Positions 1 through 8,569 of a stretch of 64,000 bases of DNA are shown here, piece by piece. Origin of the DNA: Sedimentitalea nanhaiensis DSM 24252. GTDB taxonomy: Bacteria; Pseudomonadota; Alphaproteobacteria; Rhodobacterales; Rhodobacteraceae. The notes beneath the pieces are model-generated. The model saw only the letters and a list, made by a program, of their open reading frames with translations. It ran no database searches and was not told the origin of the DNA. The translations under genes and the position numbers were made by a program. Each line of letters begins with the position of its first letter. The stretch's first letter is position 1. Location: positions 543,470 through 607,469 of the forward strand of contig NZ_KI421509.1 in assembly GCF_000473225.1 (NCBI RefSeq), given 5' to 3'.

Positions 1-51
1 GCCTTTGTCGCCAAACGCAAGGAAGAGGGTGGCGCACCGACCGATTTCTGA
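1..51 (+). CDS. 3' end of an upstream gene (partial)
   Basis: The first 51 bases read as an open frame that ends in TGA at 49-51, giving a 16-residue tail finishing in GGAPTDF. The AFVAKRK stretch resembles the C-terminal helix of enoyl-CoA hydratase/isomerase family proteins, but so short a piece cannot be assigned. No start is visible because the gene begins outside the window. Confidence 0.4.
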   Translation, partial: AFVAKRKEEGGAPTDF

Positions 52-148
52 GAGGCTCCGGCGTGGCCATGGCCAGCAGCGCAAGCATTGCCAAGGTCGA
101 TGGTTTTGCGGTTTAAGCAGAGACAGAGGACTCGCAGGAGCAAAAGTC

Positions 149-757
149 ATGTCGGTTGAATTTCTGATGACCTCGCTTGTCGTGGTGCTGTTGCCCGGAA
201 CCGGCGTCATTTATACTCTGGCCATCGGTCTTGGGCGCGGATTCAGGGCCAGCGTTGCAGCGGCGTTCGGGTGTACGCTTGGCATCGTTCCCGCTGCGGT
301 GGCCAGTATCATCGGTCTGGCGGCACTGCTGCACACCAGCGCGCTGGCGTTTCAGGTCGTCAAGTTCATGGGCGTTGCTTACCTGTTCTACATGGCCTGG
401 AAGATCCTGAAAGACGACACGGTCATGGAGGTGTCGGAAAACAGGGAAGAAGCCAGCCATTTTCGCGTCGCGGCAACAGGCGCGGTGTTGAACGTCCTGA
501 ACCCGAAATTATCCTTGTTCTTTCTGGCGTTCCTGCCCCAATTTATCTCGCCTGCTGCAACCAGCGCGACCCTGTCTCTGGTGGTGCTGGCGATGGTCTT
601 TATGATCATGACGTTCGCGGTCTTCGTGGTCTATGGGGCGTTTGCTTCTTTTGCGAGAGATTTTGTCATTCGCCGCCCCTCGGTCATGAGTTGGATTAGA
701 CGCTGTTTTGCCGGCACCTTTGGTTTTCTGGGTGCGAAGCTGGCGGTTTCCAACTAG
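149..757 (+). CDS. LysE/RhtB-family amino-acid exporter
   Basis: The predicted product is a 202-residue inner-membrane protein of the LysE/RhtB translocator family, which exports amino acids or their analogues using the proton gradient. The N-terminal segment carries the family hallmark of a hydrophobic helix followed by a PGTGVIYTLA-type loop. A Gly/Ala-rich second helix, a YLFYMAWKIL segment and an LNPKLSLFFLAFLPQF segment follow in the usual order. ATG at 149 is preferred because GCAGGAG lies about 8 bases upstream and translation then starts directly at the first helix. The frame stays open further upstream but that part is charged and unlike the family. The substrate cannot be read from sequence. 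Confidence 0.88.
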   Translation: MSVEFLMTSLVVVLLPGTGVIYTLAIGLGRGFRASVAAAFGCTLGIVPAAVASIIGLAALLHTSALAFQVVKFMGVAYLFYMAWKILKDDTVMEVSENREEASHFRVAATGAVLNVLNPKLSLFFLAFLPQFISPAATSATLSLVVLAMVFMIMTFAVFVVYGAFASFARDFVIRRPSVMSWIRRCFAGTFGFLGAKLAVSN

Positions 758-899
758 GACAAAGGTGTCTTGGGGCGAGGAGCGGACAACCGCATCGACC
801 TGTCGCGCTGTCGTCGGGGATCTTTGGTCTCACCACATGTCCGCGCATCGGGTGATACGATGACGATTATGAAGATGGCCGGATCATGACAGGCGAAAC

Positions 900-2678
900 A
901 TGGCACTGAACAACGAACAGCAGATCGCCGTGCACCGCATGGTGCTGGCCGCCCTGGGGGCGGCGGCGGCGCTGGGGCTGTGGCTGCTGAGCGATCACTG
1001 GGACGACACGGCTTTGGCTGCGCCGGTTTTTCTGGCGCTGTTCATCTTTGTGCCGGTCTATTTCGGGGTGGCCCTGGCGTTGGCCGGGCCGGTTTCGGTC
1101 GGGCGTGCTTTGGCGGGGGCGCTGGCGCTGACCGTTCCCGTGACGGCTCTGGTCAGCCTTGCGGGGCTGCGGCAGGTGCAGGCGACCGATCTTCTGGACG
1201 ATCCGGCGATGCTGGGCGTGGCCGCGCTTTTGGTGCTGTTTTCCACGCCGTTCCTGTTGGTCTGGTTGCAGGATCGACCGTCCGTGTTGCGCTATGCCAG
1301 CCTGTTTGACGCGGCCTGGACCATGACGGTGCGCTATGTCGCCGCCTGGGCCTTTGTGGCGGTGTTCTGGTTGGTGGTCTTTTTGTCGGATTCGCTGCTC
1401 AAGCTGGTTGATATCGACGCGATTGGCCAGGTGCTGGGAACGGATTGGGCGCGGTTCGGGCTGAGCGGTGCGGTTCTGGGGTTGGGTCTGGCCGTGGTGG
1501 ACGAACTGCGCGACACGATCTCTCCATTTGTATTTCTGCGGCTGTTTCGGCTTTTGGTGCCGGTGGTTCTGGCCGTGGTGGCGGTGTTTCTGGTGGCGGT
1601 GCCGGTGCGGGGGCTGTCGGATCTGTTTGGCGATTTCTCGGCGGCGGGTCCGTTGATGGGGGCGGCGATTGCGGCGGTCACACTGATCAGCGTGGCTCTG
1701 GATCGCAGCGATGAGACCGCGGTGCGGACCCGTGGGTTGCGGGGGGCCACGCGCGGTCTGGCGCTTTTGTTGCCGTTGCTGGCCGCGCTGGCGGTCTGGG
1801 CGCTGGTGCTGCGGGTGCGTGACTATGGCTGGACCCCGGATCGGATTTTGGCGAGCCTGTTTGCGATGTTCCTGCTGGCCTATGGGCTGGGTTATGGTGC
1901 CGCGTGTCTTGGGCGCACCGGCTGGATGGCGCGCGTCCGCCGGGTCAATGTTGCGATGGCTTTGGCGGCCATCGCCGTTCTGGCGTTGTGGATGACGCCC
2001 GTTCTGGATGTCTATCGCTTGTCGAGCGCCAGTCAGCTGGCCCGGTTTCAGGCCGGGCAAAGCAAGCTCGTACAGCTTCCGTTGTGGCAAATGGGGCATG
2101 ACTGGGGGCGCGCCGGGAAAGCGGCGCTGGCGCGGCTTGAGACCATGACGGATCGCGCGGATCATGCCGAGTTGCTGGCGCGCATTCAGGACGTGCGCAA
2201 CGAGGTGAACCCGTTCCAGTTTGAGCAGGCGGTACAGGCAAGGTCGGCTCCGGATCGCGCACGGGCGTTGCTGGAGGTAATGGCGGTGCGCCCGCAGGGC
2301 AGCCGGATGTCACCGGGGCTTTTGGCGGCGGCGCCCGCATACCGGCTGGACCAGTGGCTAACCGGATGTCGGCGCCGCCTGCCGGACGGGCGGGCGGGCT
2401 GCGTTCTGGTTCAGGGCGCGTTCTCGCCGTCGGCCCCGGCCGGTGCGCAGGGCATCGTGCTGTATCTGGACGGCGACGGCACGGCACGGGCCGACCATGT
2501 GGTTCTGCGTATGCCGGGCGAAGCCGCGGTGCGCGATGTTTTCGACCCGGTGGCCAACAGCTGGCCGATACTGCCAGGGGAAGCGGTGGCACAGGCGCTG
2601 GACGGCGAATTTCAGATTCGCCCCAGTGGCAGCAATGCGCTGTTCATCGGCGGTGCGGTTTTGGGGGCGGCGCCGTGA
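900..2678 (+). CDS. DUF4153 polytopic membrane protein
   Basis: A 592-residue protein with about ten hydrophobic segments in the first 370 residues and a soluble C-terminal part of about 200 residues. The order of helices, including the long VFLVAVPVRGLSDLF region and a late helix around residues 355-375, fits the DUF4153 family of uncharacterised bacterial membrane proteins. The soluble tail contains a short cysteine-bearing stretch (TGCRRRLPDGRAGC) followed by a beta-rich end. The gene stands alone between the LysE exporter and the H-NOX pair with gaps over 100 bases on both sides. AGGCGAAAC sits just before the ATG. No function is established for the family and none is inferred here. Confidence 0.8.
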   Translation: MALNNEQQIAVHRMVLAALGAAAALGLWLLSDHWDDTALAAPVFLALFIFVPVYFGVALALAGPVSVGRALAGALALTVPVTALVSLAGLRQVQATDLLDDPAMLGVAALLVLFSTPFLLVWLQDRPSVLRYASLFDAAWTMTVRYVAAWAFVAVFWLVVFLSDSLLKLVDIDAIGQVLGTDWARFGLSGAVLGLGLAVVDELRDTISPFVFLRLFRLLVPVVLAVVAVFLVAVPVRGLSDLFGDFSAAGPLMGAAIAAVTLISVALDRSDETAVRTRGLRGATRGLALLLPLLAALAVWALVLRVRDYGWTPDRILASLFAMFLLAYGLGYGAACLGRTGWMARVRRVNVAMALAAIAVLALWMTPVLDVYRLSSASQLARFQAGQSKLVQLPLWQMGHDWGRAGKAALARLETMTDRADHAELLARIQDVRNEVNPFQFEQAVQARSAPDRARALLEVMAVRPQGSRMSPGLLAAAPAYRLDQWLTGCRRRLPDGRAGCVLVQGAFSPSAPAGAQGIVLYLDGDGTARADHVVLRMPGEAAVRDVFDPVANSWPILPGEAVAQALDGEFQIRPSGSNALFIGGAVLGAAP

Positions 2679-2781
2679 GCCCGGTGTCATCCGGCGTGAA
2701 AAAATAGGTCGAATTGCGAATGTCAGGCCTTTCTTAAGACCTGTCTGGCGATGTTTTGATACGTCAAGCAAAGGGGCCGAC

Positions 2782-3375
2782 ATGCATGGTTTGATCAACA
2801 GAGCCATCCAATCATTTTTTTGCACGACCTACGGCACCGATCGCTGGCAGCGGGTGACCGAGGCAGCGGGGTTGGAGTTTTGCGAGTACGAGGCGATGCT
2901 GATCTATGACGAAGAGCAGTCCTTTGGCATGCTGGATGCGATGGCCGCCGAACTGGACCGTCCGCTGGACGAGGTGCTGGAAGATATCGGCACTTTCCTT
3001 GTGTCCAATCCCCAGGTTGAATCCCTGCGCCGGTTGTTGCGGTTTGGCGGCGTGACCTATGTGGAGTTTCTGCATTCGCTGGATGATTTGCCCGATCGCA
3101 CACGGTTGGCGGTGTCGGATCTGCATTTGCCGGCGCTGGAGCTGCGGGAACATGCAGCCGGCCAATTCAGCCTGACCTGCCATCCGGGTCTGCCGGGCCT
3201 TGGCAGCGTGCTGGTCGGGCTGTTGCGGGCGATGGCCGACGACTACGGCGCGCTGGTGATGCTGGACCGTCAGGGTGGCGGCAACGGGAACGGACGGGAT
3301 GTCATTTCCATCACTTTGGTCGAAACCGCTTATGCCGAAGGCCGAAGCTTTGATCTGGGGGCACGTGCAGGATGA
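2782..3375 (+). CDS. H-NOX-like sensor protein lacking the heme ligand
   Basis: A 197-residue protein opening MHGLINRAIQ, the characteristic start of the heme-NO/O2-binding (H-NOX) fold, and of about the family's usual length (180-200). Aligned by eye to canonical H-NOX, the proximal heme histidine position is Pro104. The Y-x-S-x-R motif that grips the heme propionates reads Cys133-x-Pro135-x-Leu137. Both defining heme contacts are therefore missing although the fold signature and the GLLRAM helix are retained. It overlaps the downstream GGDEF gene in an ATGA junction, the usual genetic partnering of H-NOX with c-di-GMP enzymes. It may sense something other than NO through heme, or act as a protein-protein module. 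ATG at 2782 is chosen because it begins the conserved domain; the upstream open frame overlaps the DUF4153 gene. Confidence 0.85.
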   Translation: MHGLINRAIQSFFCTTYGTDRWQRVTEAAGLEFCEYEAMLIYDEEQSFGMLDAMAAELDRPLDEVLEDIGTFLVSNPQVESLRRLLRFGGVTYVEFLHSLDDLPDRTRLAVSDLHLPALELREHAAGQFSLTCHPGLPGLGSVLVGLLRAMADDYGALVMLDRQGGGNGNGRDVISITLVETAYAEGRSFDLGARAG

Positions 3376-4421
3376 TTGACCGCGATCAATTGGCCGATAC
3401 GCTTGAACTGATGTGTCCGATGTTCGTGCTGTTGGATCCGACCGGGCATATCGTGCGGGTCGGTCCGACCCTGCAAAAACTGCGCCCAGACATGCAGATG
3501 GCGGGCGAGCGGTTTCTGGAACTGTTCGAACTGACCCGACCGCGGGCGGTGGCGAACCTGACGGGTCTTCTGGCCAATGCAGGTACCAAGCTGCACCTGC
3601 AGTTCCGGGACGAGCCGCGCACCTCTCTCAAGGGGGTGATCGTGCCGGTTCCGGATGGGACGGGTGCCATTGTGAATCTGTCCTTTGGCATTTCTGTGCT
3701 GGATGCCGTGCGCGATTATGCCCTGACCAGCGCGGATTTCTCGGCCACCGATCTGACCATAGAGCTGTTGTATCTGGTCGAGGCAAAATCTGCCGCGATG
3801 GAAGCCTCGCGCAAGTTGAATCTGCGTCTGCAGGGGGCGATGATCGCGGCCGAGGAGCAGGCGTTTACCGACACGCTGACCGGTCTCAAGAACCGCCGGG
3901 CGATGGATCACGTGCTGGCGCGGATGGTGGCCAGTCCGGTTCCGTTTGCCCTGATGAATCTCGACCTGGATTTCTTTAAGGCGGTGAATGACACCATGGG
4001 TCATGCCGCCGGCGATCATGTCCTGCAACAGGCGGCGCGGATCATGGTCGAGGAAACCCGCGACGAGGATATGGTGGCGCGGGTTGGCGGCGACGAGTTT
4101 GTTCTGGTGTTCAACCGGCTGCTGGATCGCAAGAAATTGGCGCGGATCGCGCGACGCATGATCGATCGGCTGGAAGAGCCGATCCAAATCGAGGGGCAGA
4201 CCTGCCAGATTTCGGCCAGCATAGGCACGGTGTTTTCTAACCAGTCGGCGACGGGGGACCCGGCGGAGTTGTTGCACAAGGCAGATATCGCGCTGTACAA
4301 GTCCAAACGGGCGGGCCGCGCCTGTCATACATTCTATAGCTCCGATTTGACCGACAGTTCGCAAGAACCGGTTCCTTCATCGTCTATGCCGCCGGAAACA
4401 TCCGCGCGAGCGGCGTACTGA
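3372..4421 (+). CDS. Diguanylate cyclase with H-NOX-associated N-terminal domain
   Basis: A 349-residue protein. Residues 1 to about 125 look like the H-NOX-associated (PAS-like) domain, followed by a helical linker around 130-165 and a GGDEF domain from about 168 to 330. The active-site GGDEF is intact at 239-243. An RxxD inhibitory site (RDED, 230-233) lies exactly five residues upstream, so the enzyme should make c-di-GMP from two GTP and be product-inhibited. No EAL domain and no membrane segment are visible, so it is probably cytosolic. Its ATG overlaps the stop of the H-NOX-like gene by four bases, implying coupled translation and a sensor-output pair. The last 20 residues are Ser/Pro-rich and probably disordered. 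Confidence 0.9.
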   Translation: MIDRDQLADTLELMCPMFVLLDPTGHIVRVGPTLQKLRPDMQMAGERFLELFELTRPRAVANLTGLLANAGTKLHLQFRDEPRTSLKGVIVPVPDGTGAIVNLSFGISVLDAVRDYALTSADFSATDLTIELLYLVEAKSAAMEASRKLNLRLQGAMIAAEEQAFTDTLTGLKNRRAMDHVLARMVASPVPFALMNLDLDFFKAVNDTMGHAAGDHVLQQAARIMVEETRDEDMVARVGGDEFVLVFNRLLDRKKLARIARRMIDRLEEPIQIEGQTCQISASIGTVFSNQSATGDPAELLHKADIALYKSKRAGRACHTFYSSDLTDSSQEPVPSSSMPPETSARAAY

Positions 4422-4836
4422 CGACACGGCAGAGCCGTTCCAAAGCCCCGTAACATCCGGTTTCCGAACGGTTTCGGCTGCGGGTCCGGATTGAATTTCT
4501 GCGGCGTTTTGCGGGATATTCAGCAAAGACCGCACATTCCGTTTCCGGCTTTATACGTGCCGCAACGGGAAAACTGTGGCGGCGCGGCAGGGCAAATTCT
4601 TACACAATTGCGTCAGTTTTGCGTGTCTGCCCCGATCCAGAGGGGAAAACCGGCCATTTTCGGCCCCGTTGGCGCGTCCGTTCCGCGATCTGGAAAGACA
4701 GCCCTTGCAGCCTTCGAGCCGAGCGGCATAGGGTCAAGCTGTTGAAATAGAGCCATTCGCCGACATCGGCGCAGGGCCTTGGATGGCAATGCGGCGCTAC
4801 GGGGCAGGAGACGGGAAACATGATCATCAGGCTGCC
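4422..4836. other. 415-base intergenic region upstream of the srf-like cluster
   Basis: No convincing gene is seen here. The stretch must hold the promoter of the downstream cluster. The best but weak sigma-70-like pair is TTGCAG at 4705-4710 with CATAGG at 4727-4732 (16-base spacer). A GGAG at 4806-4809 serves an ATG at 4820 that opens only a 10-codon frame overlapping the next gene. No long inverted repeat or terminator was found after the GGDEF gene. Confidence 0.35.
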
Positions 4837-5544
4837 ATGCGATTTGCCCTGACCCTGCTGACCCTGCTGCTGGTGGCGGTGATCGGAATCTCGGCCGCAT
4901 TGTTGTTGCGGTCCTGCGGGGTACGCCTGCCGTTTTCGCAGCGCATCATCAGCGTATGCGAGAATGCGGATCTGTTGGCATTGCGGGCGGACCTGGCGGT
5001 TGCCGACCGGGCCAATGCCGATCTTTCCTCGCAAGTCGGCGCGCTTGAGCAGCAATTGGCCGGGCTGGTCTGCGAAGCGGATCCACCACCGCTGCCGCCC
5101 CCGCCGCCGCCGCCCAGGCCCAAACCGCCGGCCAAGCCAAAAACGCCCAGCGGTCTCGCGCCGGATGCGTTCGATGGCCGGGACATGTCGGTGATGGAGG
5201 GCTGTTGGCAGCTGTCGTCGGATTATGCGGTGCGCGATATCAACACCGGCAAGATCACCCGGTTCAAATACTGGCGCATCTGTTTTGACAAGAACGGCAA
5301 CGGCACCGAACAGATGCGGTCGACCGACGGCGCGCGCTGCAATGGACGGCTGCGCGGGCGGATGCCGGGCAATGGCACCCTGACCATGCGTGAACCGGGC
5401 AATCTGCAATGTGACAACGGTGCGTCGATCTTTCGCCGCGATGTGACCTGCAAGCTGGATGCGCGCGGCACTGCGAAATGCGATACCTATCAACCCGAAA
5501 CCAGAGGCCGGGGCGAAGCGACGCTGCGCCGGGCCGGGAGATAA
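4837..5544 (+). CDS. Membrane-anchored coiled-coil protein with Cys-rich periplasmic domain
   Basis: A 235-residue protein in four parts: an N-terminal membrane anchor (about 4-25), a coiled-coil stretch (about 40-75), a Cys79 followed by a run of prolines and a Pro/Lys linker (about 82-105), and a C-terminal domain (about 115-235). The last domain has six regularly spaced cysteines and starts with an MEGCWQLSSDY motif. The cysteines suggest disulfides, hence periplasmic location. The anchor/coiled-coil/Cys/Pro layout recurs in the next two genes, so these are probably interacting subunits of one complex. ATG 4837 starts immediately before the helix; in-frame ATGs at 4783 and 4789 would add a charged leader. 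The gene ends five bases before the next start. I do not recognise a named family. Confidence 0.72.
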   Translation: MRFALTLLTLLLVAVIGISAALLLRSCGVRLPFSQRIISVCENADLLALRADLAVADRANADLSSQVGALEQQLAGLVCEADPPPLPPPPPPPRPKPPAKPKTPSGLAPDAFDGRDMSVMEGCWQLSSDYAVRDINTGKITRFKYWRICFDKNGNGTEQMRSTDGARCNGRLRGRMPGNGTLTMREPGNLQCDNGASIFRRDVTCKLDARGTAKCDTYQPETRGRGEATLRRAGR

Positions 5545-5549
5545 CCGCG

Positions 5550-7277
5550 ATGGCCGATCATTTCCTGTCCAAGATCCGCGTGACGCCCGAGGATTTTGTC
5601 GAGGCCAACGGCGTGCCGGTGCTGCAGCGCCATGGCGAATTGCGCAGGCTGCTGGCCGAACGGGCCGGACCCGAGGTGGCGGGGTTGTTTGCCGAACCGC
5701 TGGTCAGCCAGGGCAATGACACCGCGCCGCCCACCGTTTCCTGGTATGGCGAGGGTGAAGGCGAAGCCCGCCCTCTGGCCAGCCTGTCGCCGACCGAACG
5801 AGACCGGGTCGAGACCTATCTGAGCGACCATCTGCGCCCCTTGCGGGTCCTGGCCGAACAGCCCGAAACCGCCGATCTCGCGCTGGGGGCGCTGAGCGTC
5901 TATGGCCACGACAATGTGTTGGTGGTGGGCGACAGGCCGGTGATCGTGAACTGGGGGCTGCTGCCGGGGGGCGGCGGCGCCAATGTCGGTCTGCGTCCGG
6001 CGCATTTTGCCGAGACGCTCGGCCGGTATCTTTCCCTGGCCCCGGCTTCGGCTCCGACACAGGCGGTACCATCGACGCCACCGGCATCTGTCACGGCTGC
6101 TGCCGGGGCTGCGGTTGCGGCCCAAACGGGACCCGGCCGAGAGCCGGCGCGTCGGGTGGTTTCGCCCATCGCCTGGGTGCCTTTGGCGATCCTGCTGGTT
6201 CTGGCGGGGGCGGTTTTGGCCTGGCTGTTGATGCCGGGGACACGGTTGTTTGCCCGCAGCGGCACAGTGCCCGCCGTCACCGAGCAGGCCACATTACAGG
6301 CGGCGCGCGCGCTGAACGACAGCCTGCGCGATCGCCGGGCGACACTGCAGGCGGCGCTGGATGGGGCGGTGTGTCGACCGGACGGAATTCTGGTGCTGCC
6401 CGACGGGCGCACGCCCGAGGGGCTGACGCCGCCCGCAGTTGGCGTCGCACCGCAGCGAAAGGCCAACGTTATTCCCGATGCGCTGTTGCCCAACAGCCCG
6501 GCGCGCGTGCAGGTGCCGGATGGGGCAAACGCGGCGGGCGAGGGCAGCCTGTTGCAGTTGATCGAGGCGCGCACGGTGCTGGTTCTGGCGTCGCCGGGCG
6601 CGACCGGGGTGACGACGGGTACCGGGTTTTTCATCGGCCCCGGCCTGGTGGTGACCAATCGGCATGTGATTGAGCCGGGGCTGGTCGAGGGCGGGCAAAT
6701 TTTGGTGACCGGTGGCGTGTTGTCGTCGCCGCAACCGGCGCGGGTTCTTAAAAGCCAGGGGCCGTTGATGGAGGCGGGGGGCGATTTTGCCCTGTTGCAG
6801 ATCGACCAAACGGACACGCCGGCCTTTACCGTCCATTTGCCATCCGCATCGTTGCAGTTGAACAATGTGGTGGCCGCCGGGTTCCCCGGGGATGTGCTGG
6901 CAACCGATGTCAGCTATGCGGCCCTGAAATCCGGTGATCTGGGCGCGGTGCCGGGGTTGACCGTGACCGATGGCATCATCAACACCGAACAGCAGATCGG
7001 TGCGCAGACACACGTTCTGATGCATTCCGCCGCGCTGTCCAGCGGCAATTCGGGCGGCCCGCTGGTGGATATGTGCGGACGTCTGGTCGGGGTGAACACC
7101 TTTGTGCGAAAGGGTCGTTTGCAGAACCGCGGCTTTGCGCTGAGTTCGGGGGATCTGATGGCGTTTCTGAACGGCACAGTGGCCGCGCCCGAGGTGGACA
7201 GCGCGCCCTGCGCCCCGGTGGTGATGCGCGCGGAGGCCAAGACTTCGGCCCCCGCAACCGCGCCCGGATCGGACTAG
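5550..7277 (+). CDS. Membrane-tethered trypsin-like serine protease with SrfA-type N-terminal domain
   Basis: A 575-residue protein. Residues 1-165 form a cytosolic domain matching in pattern the N-terminus of the next gene's product (LFAEPL, then SWYGEGEG, then VIVNWGLL). Then comes a variable Ala/Pro linker, one membrane helix (about 207-228), a coiled coil ending at Cys275, a Pro-rich stalk, and a periplasmic trypsin-fold protease domain (about 335-555). The catalytic triad is intact: His372 in TNRHVI, Asp412 in GGDFALLQ, Ser501 in SGNSGGPLV. No PDZ domain is seen, unlike DegP/HtrA. GGGAG precedes ATG 5550 by about 9 bases, and the upstream stop is only five bases away, so it is co-translated with gene 4837. 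It could process a periplasmic partner of the srf-like cluster; the target is unknown. Confidence 0.85.
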   Translation: MADHFLSKIRVTPEDFVEANGVPVLQRHGELRRLLAERAGPEVAGLFAEPLVSQGNDTAPPTVSWYGEGEGEARPLASLSPTERDRVETYLSDHLRPLRVLAEQPETADLALGALSVYGHDNVLVVGDRPVIVNWGLLPGGGGANVGLRPAHFAETLGRYLSLAPASAPTQAVPSTPPASVTAAAGAAVAAQTGPGREPARRVVSPIAWVPLAILLVLAGAVLAWLLMPGTRLFARSGTVPAVTEQATLQAARALNDSLRDRRATLQAALDGAVCRPDGILVLPDGRTPEGLTPPAVGVAPQRKANVIPDALLPNSPARVQVPDGANAAGEGSLLQLIEARTVLVLASPGATGVTTGTGFFIGPGLVVTNRHVIEPGLVEGGQILVTGGVLSSPQPARVLKSQGPLMEAGGDFALLQIDQTDTPAFTVHLPSASLQLNNVVAAGFPGDVLATDVSYAALKSGDLGAVPGLTVTDGIINTEQQIGAQTHVLMHSAALSSGNSGGPLVDMCGRLVGVNTFVRKGRLQNRGFALSSGDLMAFLNGTVAAPEVDSAPCAPVVMRAEAKTSAPATAPGSD

Positions 7278-7286
7278 GGGCCGCAG

Positions 7287-8564
7287 ATGTTCGAAGCCTT
7301 CCTGGTCACCACCTCGACCGCAGGGTTGCGGCCTCTGGGCTCGGCGGCCCAGCGGTCCTTTGAGTTGGTCAGCGAGACGGTGCGCAGCCGGTTGGGCCAT
7401 GACCACGCCCGGCTGTTTGCCGAGCCGGTGGCGACCGAACATGGCGACAGGGTCGACTGGTATGCGCCGATGGCGGGGGCGGCGGTTCCGTTGCCGGACC
7501 TGCCGGAGGATCAGCAGCAGGCGGTGCGGGACAGATTGGGCGTTCTGGTCGCCGACATACGCACCGAGGCCGAGCGTCTGGGCGAGAGCGCTGATGCGCA
7601 GGATCAGCGGCTGTCGGAGGCGCTGGCCAATGCCATCGAGATCCCCGATGACAGCATGGTCCACGTGGTTCGGGATGCTGACGGTGCGCTGCATCCGGTG
7701 TTGGTGCATTGGGCCTGGCTGCGGGACGCACAGCAATCGGTGCGCGGGGTTCTGACCGCGATGGTGCCCAGGCCAGGGGCGGAGCAGGCGGCAATGGCGC
7801 CTGCCGCTGGAGCGGCTTCCACGCCGGGGAATGCGTCGGCCGCGTGGTGGTGGCTGATCCTGCTGGGGTGGCTGTTGCTGGCGTTGATGCTGGGCTATAT
7901 CCTGTATCTGCTGATTGCGCCCTGCGGGCTGACTCCGGGGCGGCTGGGATATTGCCCGCGCACCCCCGACGAGGTGTCCGCCATCCCCGGCGAGCGCGAG
8001 GTGATCGAGGACGAGGTGGCGCGGTTGCAACGCGAATTGGCCCTGCTGGATCGCGGTTGTCAGCCTGGCGTTCCGATTCTGCCGGCACCGCCGCTGCCCA
8101 AGACCGGCCCGGACAAATCTGTGCCCGATCGGGCGGATCCCTCTGACAAGACCGACCTGTCGCCCGAGGCCGTGGGGCGGCGGCTTGTTGCGCGCGGAGC
8201 CGAACGCGGCGCGCTGAATTTTGCGCTGTCCTGGGCCAGCGAAGACGATATCGATCTGGCGGTGATCTGCCCGGGCGGGCAGGAGATTTCGTACAAGAAC
8301 CGCAGCGATTGCGGTGGCAGCTTTGATCTGGACGCCAATGTGAAACGCGCCCAGGCGGTGGCGGACCCGGTCGAAAACATCGTGTTCGATCAGGTGACAC
8401 CGGGCCTGTATAAGGTGCGCGCGACGCTCAAGGGAGACCGGACGGAGGGGGAAAAACCGGTGACGCTGCATGTATTGCGTCAGGATGGCCGTTCCCGGTC
8501 ATATTCTGGTACAGTCAGTGACAAGGCCCCTGAGTGGTCGTTAAACATAAGCATTTCAAGGTAG
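7287..8564 (+). CDS. SrfA-like single-pass membrane protein with DUF2135-like C-terminal domain
   Basis: A 425-residue protein. A cytosolic N-terminal domain of about 160 residues contains a GDRVDWYAPMAG motif that I associate, from memory, with enterobacterial SrfA. It is followed by one strongly hydrophobic helix (about 188-210), a coiled coil (about 235-255), Cys258, a Pro-rich stalk and a periplasmic beta-sandwich-like domain (about 300-425). That domain carries LSWASEDDIDLAVICP and PGLYKVRATLKG, as in DUF2135/YfaP-type domains. It lies between the protease gene (nine-base gap) and srfB (five-base gap), the position srfA takes in srfABC order. The product would link the cytoplasmic SrfB/SrfC pair to the periplasm. 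The SrfA assignment is inference from pattern plus context. Confidence 0.72.
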   Translation: MFEAFLVTTSTAGLRPLGSAAQRSFELVSETVRSRLGHDHARLFAEPVATEHGDRVDWYAPMAGAAVPLPDLPEDQQQAVRDRLGVLVADIRTEAERLGESADAQDQRLSEALANAIEIPDDSMVHVVRDADGALHPVLVHWAWLRDAQQSVRGVLTAMVPRPGAEQAAMAPAAGAASTPGNASAAWWWLILLGWLLLALMLGYILYLLIAPCGLTPGRLGYCPRTPDEVSAIPGEREVIEDEVARLQRELALLDRGCQPGVPILPAPPLPKTGPDKSVPDRADPSDKTDLSPEAVGRRLVARGAERGALNFALSWASEDDIDLAVICPGGQEISYKNRSDCGGSFDLDANVKRAQAVADPVENIVFDQVTPGLYKVRATLKGDRTEGEKPVTLHVLRQDGRSRSYSGTVSDKAPEWSLNISISR

Positions 8565-8569
8565 GCAGG

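Noticed and set aside
69-116. 15-codon open frame after the first partial gene
   Set aside because: It has no ribosome-binding site and is too short to support; it may be leader sequence.
867-2165. Minus-strand 432-codon open frame
   Set aside because: It is a shadow of the DUF4153 gene with low-complexity Arg/Gln/His composition and no recognisable features.
6294-8471. Very long minus-strand open frames opposite the srf-like cluster (for example 6294-8471 and 14997-17339)
   Set aside because: They are high-GC shadows of the real plus-strand genes: rich in Arg, His, Gln and Pro, without domain motifs or ribosome-binding sites.
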